From Spirogloea muscicola (taxonomy: Eukaryota; Streptophyta; Zygnematophyceae; Spirogloeales; Spirogloeaceae), in contig WELB01000272.1 of the NCBI GenBank assembly GCA_009602725.1, positions 110,895 to 157,908 of the forward strand: 47,014 nucleotides of DNA, given 5' to 3'. The notes beneath the pieces are model-generated. The model was not told the DNA's origin. It saw only the letters and a program-made list of their open reading frames with translations, and searched no databases. This document shows, in pieces, positions 1 to 12,500 of the stretch. Numbering within the stretch: position 1 is the stretch's first letter; every line of letters begins with the position of its first letter. The position numbers were made by a program, and so were the translations under genes.

Positions 1-83
<83 letters not shown>
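1..83. repeat. poly-A tract at left edge
   Basis: An uninterrupted run of 83 A directly abuts GC-rich coding sequence of the HAD gene at 84. The other long homopolymers in the window (30399-30521 and 43922-44004) sit next to N runs, so this one is probably also a gap or base-calling artefact rather than genomic DNA. It hides the start codon of the downstream gene. Confidence 0.7.
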
Positions 84-86
<3 letters not shown>

Positions 87-2431
87 GCGCGGCGCCGCGG
101 AGGGCCGGCGGCGCCGTTACTGCGGCGGCAGCGGCGCGCCACGTCGTGGCGCTGGACGGCATCGGCGAGCTGGCGGCGAGCAGCAAGTACAAGGCACGAG
201 CGCCCTGCCCTCAGCCATGGCGGCGGCGGCGGCGGCGGCGGCTCGCACGCCGCGCCTCTCGGAGCGCCGCCGGGCCTGCCGCATGGAGAGGCCGTCGCCG
301 CGAAAGAGGCCGCCGGCATGGCCCGACCGCCGCCTTGTCGTCGCCGCGCAGGCGTGGCTGCTGGACCAGTTCGGCGTCCTGCACGACGGCCGCAAGCCCT
401 ACCCGGGCGCCGTCGACGCCTGTGAGCCCTGCATTGCCACAATGGCGGTGCCGGCCAGCTTCGCATGTAGCTCGCCATCGCCCACCATGCACAGCTGCTG
501 CTGCGGCAGCCGGCTCGTGGTGATGGGCCCGCCATCGGGGCTTTTGGTGTGGGGACGGCGTGCTGGTAGTAGAGCGCCTGGCGGCCACGGGCGCGAGGCT
601 GGTGCTCGTCAGCAACTCGTCCAAGCGCGCCGCGACGACGCTCTCCAAGCTCGCGCCCCTGGGCTTCGATCCGGCCATCTTCGCCGGCGCCATCACCAGC
701 GGCGAGATGACTCACCAGAAGCTGCTCAGGTTGGCAGCGAAACATGTGTCTGTCAAGGCAGACTTGGTCTGTTCAGGAGCTCCTGTAGCTACCATTCAGG
801 AATTTCAAGCGTAATGATGGCACTCGCACGCCTGCGATTAGCACAGGTGCTCGCATCTCACAACTGTAGCGGTGCACCCGAGCGCCAGCTGTGGTCACGC
901 ACATTGTGCTGCTTGTCGGTAAGGTCGTTTTCCTGGAGATCTTCATTTGGCAGGAGGGATGATCCCTGGTTTGCCAACGTGGGGCGGAGGTGCATCCACT
1001 TCACCTGGAAAGACAGGGGCATTATCTCCCTTGAGGTACGCAAGCCTCTCTGCATCATCAATCACTGTAGGAGTATCAAAGCCCTTGACAAATGCGGAAG
1101 AGCTTTGCACCAGTCCTGTGGGCAGTCTGCTTTTCTTGGTCATTGTCTACCATGGCTGCCTTCTTCTGCAATGGCCAGATGCTCGTCACTGCGTAGCAGC
1201 AAGTTTGTGATATTTTTGGTAGGAGATTGCAAAAGTGGGTGGCAAAGTCTGTCTGCACCTGCCGAGGTTCAGATTACACCTCAGCAAAGCTGACTCCATG
1301 ACTGGATGCAGGAGCTTAATTTGGCAGTCGTTGAGGACGTGAGGCATGCCGACTTCCTACTGGCACATGGAACCGAAGCCATGGGCATCGCTACAGCAAG
1401 CGGGGGTGGAGTGCGGCCCATGGCACTTGATGACATGAAGCAGGTCTTGGCAGCCTGCGCCCGCCTAGCTACCTGCAAGCCCCTCCCGCTTATCATTGCC
1501 AACCCCGACCTGGTAACCGTGGAGGCTCGAGATCTCCGAGTGATGCCAGGTACCTGTAAATTGGCTTGTCCTTCCTCTGCCATGGCAGCGCTCTTGGACT
1601 GGTCGAGGTGGTCCTGCAAAGCTGTTTGCTGCTTATCAGCTACTGGAACGACTTCGTTGTCCTGCCTGGAGCTGACAGATTCGCCCATGACTTTTTCAGG
1701 TACCTTGGGCAAGTGGTACAGGGAGATGGGAGGGGAGGTGCGGTGTATGGGGAAGCCTGACCCGGTAACTGCATATATTGAGTATCTCATGTTCTATTGG
1801 TCTACTTTAATTGGCTGCAATCCCTTCTGCAGCTGGCTTTGCACGGCTGTGACTATCATGGTTCATAATCAATGATGAGTAGAGGCTTGAATAGTTTTTG
1901 CTTCAATGCATGTAGACCTTCACGTGCTCCTAAGGCCAAGATGGTGCCTTCGTCTGTGATGGACCGTGCTGCACATGTGTCTGCAATGACCAAGTTTGGT
2001 CGACTGTCTAAGATAGGCGTGTCACCTTCCAGATAGCAAGCTGTGTGAGGTTATGCAAGCGTGTCACCTTCCAGTTAGCAAGCTGTGTGAGATTATGCAA
2101 GCTCACGTTTGTCCATTTGGCATCTGTCCTACAGGTGGTTTACGCAGCCGCTGCGGAGATGACCAGGGTGGACTCGTCGCAGAGTATCATGGTTGGAGAC
2201 TCCCTGCTTCATGACATTGCTGGAGCCGCTGGCGCGGCAATGGACAGCCTGTTTGTGGTAGGAGGCATACATGCGGACGCCTTATTGAGATCCAATCTAC
2301 GGCTTGGTGATGACGCGACCATGGAACTTGGACAATTGAAGGGTACCTTCTCTGTGGAAGCCCTCCACAGGCTGATTGAGACCGAAGAAACACCTTATCC
2401 GACATATGCAGTTCCTTATTTCACTTGGTAG
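84..2431 (+). CDS. HAD-superfamily class IIA hydrolase (TIGR01459-like), 5'-partial, 7 exons
   Basis: Predicted plant-type HAD-IIA phosphohydrolase; its substrate is unknown. Phase-consistent exons: <84-193, 352-421, 570-729, 954-1035, 1312-1549, 1700-1764 and 2135-2431 (stop TAG), giving at least 340 residues. Visible motifs are the nucleophile block WLLDQFGVLHDG (exon 2), VSNSS (motif II, exon 3), ITSGEMTHQ, FTWKDRG, HGTEAMG, ANPDLVTVEARDLRVMPG, the motif III lysine in MGKPDP, and VGDSLLHDI (motif IV). The second Asp of the classical DxD is replaced (D-Q-F), as is usual in this subfamily. The order and spacing match the plant homologues closely as I remember them. No ATG is in frame: the reading frame stays open upstream through an Ala/Arg-rich, transit-peptide-like stretch into the poly-A tract, so the 5' end is missing. 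The intron after exon 1 appears to use a GC donor (AAG|GCACGA); phase and protein continuity (SSKYK-AWLL) support it. Intron 6 holds a 42-bp tandem duplication. Confidence 0.88.
2019..2102 (+). repeat. 42-bp tandem duplication in intron 6 of the HAD gene
   Basis: Two adjacent 42-bp units (2019-2060 and 2061-2102) beginning GTGTCACCTTCCAG and ending TTATGCAAGC differ at only about two positions. They lie about 30 bp upstream of the acceptor of exon 7. This looks like a recent local duplication; no function is suggested. Confidence 0.85.
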
Positions 2432-2552
2432 CTGACCACAGCAGGGCACTTGGCAGCTCTGCTGGGCTTGGAAGCTTATTCTTCGTAAAGTTGGTCCTGC
2501 AGCAGAAGTGCACCTCCTACTTTTGTGAGTGTGCTGGTTACACTATTGATTC

Positions 2553-2649
2553 CTTATGATGCACTCAAGCTCCCTCAGACCTTGTCCATTCTTTTGGGCT
2601 GGCCTTTCCCAGCCACCAGTCAATCTGGCCGCGCTTTCTCTCTTATGAT
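2553..2649 (+). mobile_element. 81-bp 3'-end-only LINE-like insertion with 8-bp target-site duplication
   Basis: The segment 2561-2641 carries ACCTTGTCCATTC, the hairpin GGGCTGGCC-TTT-CCCAGCC and the CAATCTGGCCGCGCTTTCTC tail. The same hairpin and tail recur near 28250-28315. It is bounded by the direct repeat CTTATGAT (2553-2560 and 2642-2649), read as a target-site duplication. This fits an extremely 5'-truncated target-primed insertion. Family membership rests on the repeat copies elsewhere in the window. Confidence 0.75.
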
Positions 2650-2971
2650 TGGTCAGGCACTGCTCTCGCATCAGAGTTAGTCAGACGTGAGACTGGGCTT
2701 GCGAAGTGTGCACTTCGCACAGCAAAGTAGAGGCGACATTGGCCAAAAGCTGGCGGGCTTCGTAAGTTCTGCGATGTGTCCAAGTCTGGATCAATATTGC
2801 CATGTCAGGGTGTGGGCTGGATGTATTGCCAGGCCAACCTACTTCAGCTTTCAGCGAGGCTGCCCTCATCTGCTTCATCGCATGCAACAGGGCGCAAAGC
2901 AGAAGATCAAGAGTGTCTTAGTATTGGGGATGCGGCTGAGCCATGCAAGCAGGCACGTCTGTAATAGGCAT

Positions 2972-3240
2972 TTCAGCGTGTTCTGTCCTGTGCGGGGGCG
3001 GCAACTTCTCTGTGTATATGTGTGGTGCTGGATCAGAAGCTGGAGTACGCTGGACAAAAGTCTTTGTGTATAAAGGTGGTGCTGGATCGGAAGCTGGGGT
3101 ACGCTGGACAAAAGTCTGCATTCCCACCTGCTAGTTTGTCATCAGCGTTTCAGCCTGTGCTATCCAGTGCAGGGGCGACGCTTCTCTTTGTGTAAGTATG
3201 TGCTGCTGGATCGGAAGCTGGAGTACGCTGGACAAAACTC
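2972..3240 (+). repeat. degenerate tandem repeat with a 37-bp core
   Basis: A core of about 37 bp (GTGCTGGATCRGAAGCTGG then RGTACGCTGGACAAAA) occurs at 3024-3060, 3078-3114 and about 3201-3237. The first and third copies also share upstream sequence (AGCGTKTY... GGGGCGRC... TTCTCT), so a unit of about 180 bp was duplicated and then the core alone was duplicated again. It is non-coding as far as I can see. Confidence 0.75.
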
Positions 3241-4264
3241 GGCATTCCCATCAGTCAGTATAATGCCTTTGCGGCGCAGCTCACCTCCTGGCCGCCCCCC
3301 TGGGAGCAGCCCAAGCTCCCAAGCGACAGCCTGAGCAAGTGGTGCCTAGCCCTCGCAGGCAACGCGACCGGGAGTAGCGCACAGGGTCGCTGGTGAGTGA
3401 CATGCAAGCGAGCATGGGCCCGTGGCGGCGTGGAGCGGCGCAAGCCCAAGCGCTGGCACCTGCGGCGCCATCCGCCAGCACTGCTGCCCCCCACCAACGT
3501 CGGCTGCAGCGCTGCATCGACGGCTGGGCACAAAGCAGAGGCGCCAGACGGAGGCGCGCCGTGGACAGCGTGGTCGACCATGCGCGGGAGCAGCCAATGG
3601 CGGGCAAGAATGCGGCTGCTGATTGTAGAAGAGCGGCTGTAGAGGCCAGCCAGGTACATACAGAGGGTATTCGGGACTGATTAACGGGGCAAGCGGGGGG
3701 CGCGCCATGGCCACGCGGCTCCAGCGCGGGCGTCTGCGCCACCCGCGACGCGGCGAGGGCTGCCGGGCTGGTGGGCGCGCCCAGCTGCAGGCGGGGGGGC
3801 CCCCCTGGCTCGGAAAGTAGCTCTCCCATGAGAGGGTGAGAGCTATGGAAACCACCCCGAAAAGTCTCAGGAGCCGCTGTAACTGCTACTTCTGGGTCTC
3901 GTCGGGGTGCCTCTAGCTGCACTTCACTCCGACTTGCGGCGGCTGACTCGGGATCACTGAGCTGCCATTCGCCGGAGGCAGTGAGCTCTTCCAAAAGAGG
4001 GCGAGGCTGGTGGAGATTGCTGCAGGGGATCACCAACTAAGCGAGGACCAACGAGGAGGATTTCTCGGTCGCTCGGAGCGCAGCCATGGCTGGCCGGGCC
4101 CGGGCCGGCCGGTTGGCCTCCCGGGAGGCGGGCCGGCGGGGACACGTGGCGCCCGGTGAGGCTCCGCCCGGCGCGCGCCCGAGTCCGGGGTTGGTCGGCC
4201 GATCGGCGCGGGGAAGCCCAGCCCGCCTCCGGGGAGCCCACCTCCCGCCATAGCGGCCGCGGAG

Positions 4265-4380
4265 CTCGAGCTCGAGCGCCGCGCCCAGCTGTAGTCTTTC
4301 ACATAGCTGTGTGATTCTGCGTCTTTGGGCCCTTTGTAAATCGTTTATTATTCCTGGGCTGGCCATCTAGAGCCCCCGCC
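4265..4380 (+). mobile_element. LINE-like 3' UTR relic
   Basis: The stretch CACATAGCTGTGTGATTCTG, then TTTGGGCCCTTTGTAAA, then CCTGGGCTGGCC follows the same order as the 3' UTR of the dispersed family (compare the reverse strand of 28540-28620). It is diverged and has no visible target-site duplication. Confidence 0.45.
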
Positions 4381-4662
4381 TCCTCCAGGAAGAGCCCACT
4401 TCAGCTGGCTCCCCGGCAGCCCGCGGCTGCAGTTCCACTCCCCAGGAGCTGCTGCTCGGCCCCCAACCGCCGCGCCGCTTCGCCACCCGGACTATCGGCA
4501 GTGGGGAGGGCGAAAAGCACCCCGCAGAGCTGTTGCCCCAGGCCCCGTACCTATCGAGCTTCCTCGCTGCAGGCGTGGAGTTGGGTAGCTCAAGCCTCGC
4601 TGCTGTGGGGGCCTGCACTCCCCTCCTCCCCTCCCGCCGCGCCACCCAACGCCCGCCCTCCG

Positions 4663-5263
4663 ATGGCCGCCATGGCTTCCTGCCTCGCCGCCCTGCTACT
4701 CCTGGCCTCGATCTCCTGCGCGGCTGCCGCCCGGGGCGCGAGCACCGTCAAGGCCGCGGCGGCTCCGGTTCTCCCTGCGCCCGTGGTGGAGGCGGAGGCG
4801 GCTCTCAAGGACCTTCCCGCCAACTGGACCACCACAGATCACTCAGTGTCGCTCGGTAGGTGGATTCCGTCCCCTTCATTTCTCAATGGTGCACTGTCCG
4901 TCTGACCGGCGTGTGGCCATGCCCTGGAGCACCTTCACACGTTCTGCAAGTGGCCCGTGAGACCAGCTGCTGTATGTTGACATCGAGCTTCCAGAGGCCA
5001 ACGCTGGTGATTGAGCGAGCACACGGCTTGCCTAACTCGTTTCTTGCATGTGCCCCTGTGCAGGTGGAACGTGCCCATACAGCGGCGCCTCGACGTGCCC
5101 AGCTTACTCAGAATGCGGGAAGGGATATGGGGGCGGCACAGGCACGTACTGCTTCTGCTCCTCTGTGGACTGGATCAACAACTATCCGTACTGCTTATGC
5201 ATCAGGAACTGCGCCATCCGTCTCACTGTCCCATGCAGATGCAACAGCGACGGGCCGTTCTGA
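4663..5263 (+). CDS. small secreted Cys-rich protein, 130 aa, 2 exons
   Basis: Exons 4663-4855 and 5064-5263 join in phase (split Gly codon), ending at TGA. The product is 130 aa. Residues 1 to about 23 (MAAMASCLAALLLLASISCA) form a clear signal peptide, followed by an Ala/Pro/Glu-rich spacer. The mature C-terminal 65 residues hold ten cysteines, including three CxC pairs (CFC, CLC, CRC) and a GKGYGGGTGTY glycine stretch. It ends in SDGPF with no membrane segment or retention signal. This pattern implies a disulphide-rich extracellular or wall peptide. I recognise no named family; antimicrobial-peptide-like or wall-matrix roles are only guesses. The ATG at 4663 is chosen because it directly precedes the signal peptide; Met4 at 4672 is an alternative start. 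Strand and splice sites (G|GTAGGT, TGTGCAG|GT) are good. Confidence 0.8.
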
Positions 5264-6531
5264 CCCGACTGGGCACCCCTGCGGGCTTCTGAGAGGACCC
5301 AATGGCTTGATATACAAACTTGGGCAGCTGAAGCTATCTCGCCGGTAGATCCTACAGGGGTCAGCTCTATATTGCTGGGCCGTCTGAGAGCACGGCAGAC
5401 TGGCATGACAGGTCGCCAGAAGGAGAGAATACTGTCAGCAGAATATAGGACTGATACAGTGCCAGCTTGCCATATCTGCTGGTAAAGCGGAATTGCTGAA
5501 GACCTCTGCTTCAGTGGCGTGAAATGCAGCACCTTACACAAAGGTAGCAATCTCTGCAAGTGTACTAACACATTTACTATCTTGGATATACATCATGTCT
5601 TTTAATACACCCAGCTGTACACTGAACTCAACTTGCCCTTGAACAAGTATAACATTCAGGTAATCAATGCTCGAGAATTCATTATGTCCTCTCTGAGGAA
5701 ATATTGACCATCACTACACGATATAAAAAAAAATGGTTTATCACAGTTCATGACCTAAGGCCTATACTCCAAATGAGCTGGCCAATAAGCTGACTGAGCT
5801 CTCTGACACGAAAGGTACACATGTGAAACGGCTAAGTGTTCTCGTACAGCCAACAGGCATAAGCTACCCCACCTGATCGGCAAGATGGTGGTCAACAGAC
5901 CTGCATGGCATGTGAGGTGCTACTACAGCAAGCTGCCTGCGCTTGTCCAGCGACTGCCGTGCACGCCTGAAAGGCGGCAGTTTCACATGTGCTGACCTTG
6001 ATGAAATTTTAAGAAGGTAAGAATTACACTGTTTGTAACTCTTCCAGGGCCTCTGTAGAACAGGTGAAATTCTTTTGACAATTCCTGCATCAGGGGACTA
6101 CCAAGGAGCAGTAAGAAGAATTTCACCATTCTTCCACCACAACATGTCTTTGGGCTTCAAGCAGCAACAACTGCTTCCTGTCCACGGACATCAAGAAGCA
6201 CAATGTGCAACCTTATGCATCTTGCTTCCAGGACAGACTCTGAAAGTTCCTGACCTCTCATAACCAAATCACTTATCATAAATGGGAGTCAGCTTCTTAT
6301 TACCGAGACCTTGAGTACCTGTATCTACGGCCAGAAGATCTGCGGCATTCATGTTGAACCCAGCATGCTTCTGCCACAATGTCTTCACTGCCATGCATGA
6401 TCCAACGGTTCAAGTTATCAATATTGTTGTGCAAGTCTTAGCAAGAAAGCAGATCCATGATCGTACTACAAGTAGCTTCTAGAGGAAGGGCCTACTTCAT
6501 ACTTGCACCCACCAATTTGATTTACCTGCAT
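5264..6531. other. intergenic between convergent genes
   Basis: AT-richer sequence between the stop codons of two convergent genes. I see no recognisable gene, repeat or RNA in it. It presumably holds the two 3' UTRs. Confidence 0.5.
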
Positions 6532-9500
6532 CTACTGCCCAAAAGCTACAGGAGAATGTCGCACTCTTAGCTCCTCTTGCATCAAAGGTAAGCCATCAAG
6601 TCCTCTATGGGCCTTGGCTATGTCCTGAGACATACAAGTCTCAAACTCATCAGAGAGTTGATGGAGATGCACCACCCCAGCTTGGTCAGACGTGGTGTCC
6701 AGTCAGTTCAATACAAGGGTGGGCTGGTGGTGGTCTTCAGTGGCCTAAAGACTGTAGACTAAATTGGGTAGCGCTCTCCTCTCCGCAGACAACAAGTCAT
6801 TATCATCCAGTAATCAAATCTGTTGACTAAGTACATAAGCTGACCCTTGCAAGGACCAGGATCTGGATGTGACTACCTCAGCAGCCTGCCTGGCCTTGAT
6901 CAGGATGTCGCCATCCTCATCCAACCTCGCAAGAGAAAATTCAGGCAAGTGCCCAGACTGCCTCTTCCCAAGAACATCCCCAGGACCCCTCATTCGCAAG
7001 TCCATCTCAGCAAGGAAGAAGCCATCCTGATAATAAGTTTGCCGTATCACATGACACAGAGGAGGCACTCATTGAGTTGCCAAAATTATTGCCAGATGCT
7101 GCATAGCTTTCTGGCAGTGGATTTTATTTAGATCAATCTCCTCACACTATTTACAGCCCAATTTTGACATGCACTAAGTGGAAGCATTGAAGTTGTTGCT
7201 AATCATGATCTTATATACTCATGGTGATCAAGACTAACAGTAAGTACAGAGCACTTCATCAGCTCGTTGCTTCACCTGAGACTGCTCAAGAAGGTGGAGT
7301 CGAGTCATAGAAGAGCTGGTCGAACCAAGAAGGAGACACGTTGACTTTCTGGCTCCTCTTCCGACTCGACCTCGAAGCTGATGCAACTGGGCCAATCCAT
7401 ATCGTTCCGCGTGTTCTACTAACATGACTGTTGCCTCAGGCACGTCAATGCCCACTTCTATGACTGTGGTTGCAAGAAGTACCTGCAAGCCAGAGAGTCA
7501 CAGAGTCGATAAGCTGCTGCTTCTGAGGTTGATCATCCATATAGCACAGTGACTCGGGCGAAATAAATCATCTTGTACCAGCAATTGGTGAGGCTTCTGA
7601 CCTGAATTCTGCCTTCTTTGAAGTTGGCCATAGCTAAAGCCTTCTCAGAGGGCAGCATTTGCCCATGAACAAGTTGGCACCTCAGACCCCCAAGAAAATT
7701 TTGATCAGCAGTGAGATTCTCAAATTCAGCTCTAGCTGCCCGTACTTCAGGAAATTCCAGAGACTCGTTGATCATGGGGAAGACCACAAAAGCACGACCT
7801 CCAGAGAGTACCTCCTTACGCAATATCTGCACAAGCAAGCCCATTTGATGAGGACCAGCAAAGTCAACCAGAAACAGGCCCCAGGCTGGCGGAAACCCAT
7901 GTAAGACATGTTATTATTGTGCAGAGCAGATGGTTCATCCACATAGTGCTGTGCTTGCCGAACTTGACAACAGATTCATACAAAACCACGGTGCACAACA
8001 TCTGTCTTCATCAACCCAATAGCATTAATAATGTCAACCTGGTATGCCCCCAACCGCCCACGTGCAGTATCCAACAATGCACGTGTTGTAATAGGTGGTC
8101 TGCCTGGCGGCAGCTCAGATATCTGATGACAAGTAGTCGAATAATATTGCTGTTCAACAACTCGGGCTCAACAACTCGGGGCACTCACGAAGTGCACAGT
8201 GTCAAAGCTTCTGTATACTACAAGTTGATGTGTACCAATCACTCAGCAGCAGTGTGGTCAAGTCATCTTTCACATATTGTAGTACCTGAAGATGGAAGAA
8301 ACTGCTCATATTGCCCACGCATATGCATCAACGAGCCAGCCAGGTTCACTGACCTGGCTGATAGCCATATCTCCATGAAGAGCCAGTGCAAGGGTCCTGG
8401 GAATTGGTGTTGCTGACATGGCAAGGACATGCGGATTGAGGAGCAGTGCTCCAGGAGCAGCAACCTCATCTGAGGTTTGTGGCAAGCAGCTGCCCTGGTA
8501 GCACGCCGCTTGCAAAAGTAAAGTGAGCCGCACACTTTTTCAATACTGCGGCTGCTCTTCTGCAGTGTAAGCAAATAAAGAAAGCAAAACCTGACCTAGT
8601 ACCTGACCTCTAGCCCCAGGTGTTGCTATCAAGTGTCAATAGAACAAATGACGCGACTATAAGTCAGAAGGGACAGCCTCATGTGGACTACAACGACAAG
8701 GAGTATAGGACGTCGAATGCAAGGCTGCAACATCCACCAAAGAATGATCACTTGATTTCATAACGTACTTTGTTGTGCAGGAGCGCTCGCTGCTGAACCC
8801 CAAATCTGTGTTGTTCATCAATAACAGCAAGGCCCAGTTGAGCAAAGTTTACTCCTTCTGAGAGAAGGCTTTGTGTGCCTATTATAATCTTCACCTCTCC
8901 ATGTCCTACAGCCTGTAAAATACATGCTCATCATACGCATCAGCCGGTACAGATTTGCAAAAGCTACTGTTGAGGTACAAAGTTCATTAGTCTCTCAGAA
9001 CAGTGAGCATGTGTGAAGTAGCCCTTGAGGAAACGACCTGCAGCCAAAGCAAATAAACATACCTCGCGAATTGCCCTAGCCTTTTTTACAGCTGTTGACC
9101 CTGTGAGAAGCGCCAGTGAGGGCCTTGCTTGTTCATCAATAAGCTGAAGCCAGTGTGAAAGTCGAGCATGGTGCTGCTGAGCTAGAAACTCGGTGGGAGC
9201 CATCATGGCACCCTGCAACAGTAAGGACAAGTCATCATGTTTTGTATGACAGCTGGACATACAGAAGATAAGTCTAGAATTTCTGAGCCTGGGACTTCAG
9301 CTTTAACCACATTGGTATCAGTAAGAATGTGGGAATTTCATACTAAGACGCTTTCTTACTGGCAATAACGCCGTTTTTTGACTGCCTTACTGGGAATGCA
9401 TAATACGGTTATCTTGATTGGTGCACTTATCAACAAGTGGAGTGACAGGAGGACCGCATCTTGATGTCAGTGTTGTGTGCAATGCATAAGCAGAAGCAAG

Positions 9501-12500
9501 ATCTAGTCTAAATCTCTAAGTGAGAATGCACTTCCAACAGCATAGAGAAACTTAAGTAGAAGGGACCTGATAGCCCAATGAGACTAACTCCAGAAGTGCC
9601 AGCATTGCTATTATTGTCTTCCCACAACCAACATCCCCCTGCACAAGAGACGTCAACATGAGGCATGAAGGTAACTCAAAGTCCTGTTCAAAGAAAACTA
9701 GGAGAAACAAGCATAAGACATGGAACCTTTCTTCTACACATGTCCGCACTGGTGACTATGAAGCTAATCCAGCACAAGCTAGTGGCCGTTCTCGTTTTCG
9801 CACTTGCAACAATCTGCTCATTGGTAACGGCCTCCTTAGGTCCCACAAAATCTCCTCCGCTGCGATCATTTGCGATGCTGTCAAGTGGAAGGGCAGCTTA
9901 TCGAGGAGCTTCAATGGAAGCCCCGACCACGCTTCTTTTGGCAGCCTGCCCTTCATAGCTTCAATACTTGCATCAAGTCCCTTTGTTGACACATAGGCAT
10001 CCTCAGTCTGTTGTCGACCAACAAGCAGCGCTAGCTGTTTTTCGCTCAGCAAACACAAAGTGGACAATAAGCATGCGCCAATATGCAGTAAGCATCCTAT
10101 TAAGAAAAAAGGTCCCTCTTTCCCCCACATGCTGATTGTCTTACAGATTCTTAACAAGTGCTCAAGCAGCAATAGCAGATATCAGTGCATTCTTGGTTGC
10201 AGTGCACCCTTGAGATTCTGTAGGCATTTGTACTGTCCTCGTGTTATGCTTCTTTATTCAGATTTGCAGTAGCTAGTATACATAAAAAAGAGTCTGTAAG
10301 ATGTCACCATAGCTGGATATTGTTGAGCAACAGTCAGGTCTCATACCTGATGATAGAAGAATTCGTCAAAGACAAGACGTGCGCGTGCATTGACTGCATC
10401 GGCTGCACATTGTGGTGCATGGATTGCATGATATGCCTGCATACAGGGCAGTGAGTGAAGTGAGAGCAACTAAATCTATGTTCAAATCAGGACCAGACAA
10501 TTCGAGGTGGTACTGTTTGCTTAGAGTGTTGCTTCTGAAGGCTGCAGATCTTCAATTCTTGTCGCAACGGGCTCCAAGCTCATTGTACCATGGCAGCAAG
10601 TAGCTACACTCAATCTGACCTGCTGCAAACCCATAAGATTGCATTTCTCACGGAGGTCCAGCGGCAGAGGATCAATTGACTCCGGCAGCAGTCCCAGAAA
10701 CCTAAATGAGTAGGGCAACAAGGACATTAACATGTGAGCAAGTCGATATTGACAGTATCGACTTCCCTCCCCTGCTTGTCCCAATGCTAATTTTATTGTA
10801 CTCTCCCTGCATATCTGCCTCACAGGTTTGGATGTCTTGCACCAGAGATACAGTACACCTGCGTATCAGGCAGTCGAGATTTATATTCAAGCATAAGACC
10901 GCTTAGGCAGGTAATCATACCACCCTCCCTTTCAAGTGGCAGTCAGATGTAGAGCATCACTGCTACCAGTGTTGTCCAAAAGGAGAAGCACCTTGCGATG
11001 AAGTTGCCAAGTACTTTGGGCTGCAACATTCCCTTGGCAGGGTACACTGGTGATGGCCTGGGTATTCTGTGAAGAGAATGATCTTGATAACCATGCAATG
11101 ATGTCCTGTGACTACCATCCATGAGCGTCAGTGTGTAGTCCTGGATTGCAAAGTGGTTCTTCTTCTCCAGAGCCTTCACCTGAAGCATAGCTTCACAATC
11201 AGTAGAGTTCTACACAACTGTACCACTCTGACATACTTTATCTTTGAGAATTCTAATATAATGCAAAAGTTACTGATAAAAGGGCAAACAATAGGCTGCA
11301 CACGTAGTGCACGAGCTTGATCAGTAAGATGGACAAGCCAGAGAGGGAGTACATATGCATACCTTCCCAGTCACTGAAGCCACACTTCCCACAGGGTACT
11401 GTGCTGCTAACTTATTAAGAAAGCCTGCCCACGAGAACTTCCTCCCTCTTAAGAATCTATTGAGATGGATGAAGACAGGTTCCGATTGAGCAGCAGGCGT
11501 GTTCTGCACCTCTGAAGGGTCATAGACAGGCTCATGCCCTGGCGCAGGCTCATCTAATGATCTTTCTGCCGCTTCACTATTAGAGGTGCGATACAACATG
11601 TCCCCGGCAGCCCCTTCTGCAACCTCGTCATCGTTGAGTTTCATTACAATGTCAATTACATTGAACCCAGCCTTCAAGGATCGACCCCTGAAATGAAAAC
11701 GATGACAACGAATGAGTGTGCAATGGACCTTGGACAGATGACCACATCTTTGTCAGAAGGCTTTCACGTCCATGAATATCAACATCAGACAACACAGGAT
11801 CTAGATCTTCGGCACAAAAGTGACCAATACATGCTGAAGAACCTGAGCAACTGTAATACCAGACTCTGGACTGAGGCATCTTGGCAATAACTTACTAAGT
11901 GAAACACAATAGAGATGACAAAGATGGAAAAACTGGCCTGGATGAAATAATAGTCCCCTCAAGAACAACATGCTGACCCTCCTGTATTTGCCCTGTAGGA
12001 CTTTGGTAGTCCACGTAAGTGCGTGGAAAGTGCTGCAATAGTTGGCGAACCTGCAATGGCGTTCTTGTGCTTGAGAATTGCACCCAATGCTGGCAAGCAG
12101 TCAGTCCAAGGAACCTGAGCATAATGTGGTCTTCTAATCATAAGCAGCACAACTCAGCGACTAACTTACTGTGAAGAACTTCTCATGATGTAATCGCTGA
12201 AGCTGTAATACTGTCAACCCTGAAATAGCTGACAAGCTCATGTCCAAGTTGGTCACAACACCAGGTTGGGAAGTAAGCTTGAGGGGCTCATCCTTTACTG
12301 TAGCATGTTGACCTCCCTTGGCTGTTTTGTAGTTCATACCGATGTCATGAATATGTACCTTGTCGAGCCCATCTTGCCCCCTCCTTTCCGTGCCGTTCAC
12401 AGCAATCTCTGCTGGTCTGCTATCAGCTGTTTGCTTCACGCCTTGTCTCAACTCCTCTGCCAAGAGTGCCACATGCTCAAATCCATCAATTGGCAATGTG

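Larger units (their letters stand above)
2432..4662. other. intergenic: repeats and LINE relics, no recognised gene
   Basis: Downstream of the HAD stop codon lie a tiny LINE 3' end (2561-2641), a degenerate tandem repeat (2972-3240) and, from 3250 to 4380, a GC-rich stretch with overlapping open frames on both strands. The longest are on the minus strand (for example 3281-4036, 251 codons). None has a recognisable domain or consistent splice structure, so I do not call a gene. A LINE-like 3' UTR relic is at 4265-4380. The last 280 bp are the likely promoter and leader of the Cys-rich peptide gene. Confidence 0.5.

Noticed and set aside
217-1293. Long plus-strand open frame overlapping the HAD exons
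   Set aside because: It reads through GT/AG introns. Only the short stretch at 954-1035 matches the family; the exon model explains the region better.
3281-4366. Minus-strand open frames of 90-251 codons in a GC-rich block
   Set aside because: Several overlapping frames exist on both strands, none has a domain, and part of the block is a LINE-like relic. Base composition explains them.
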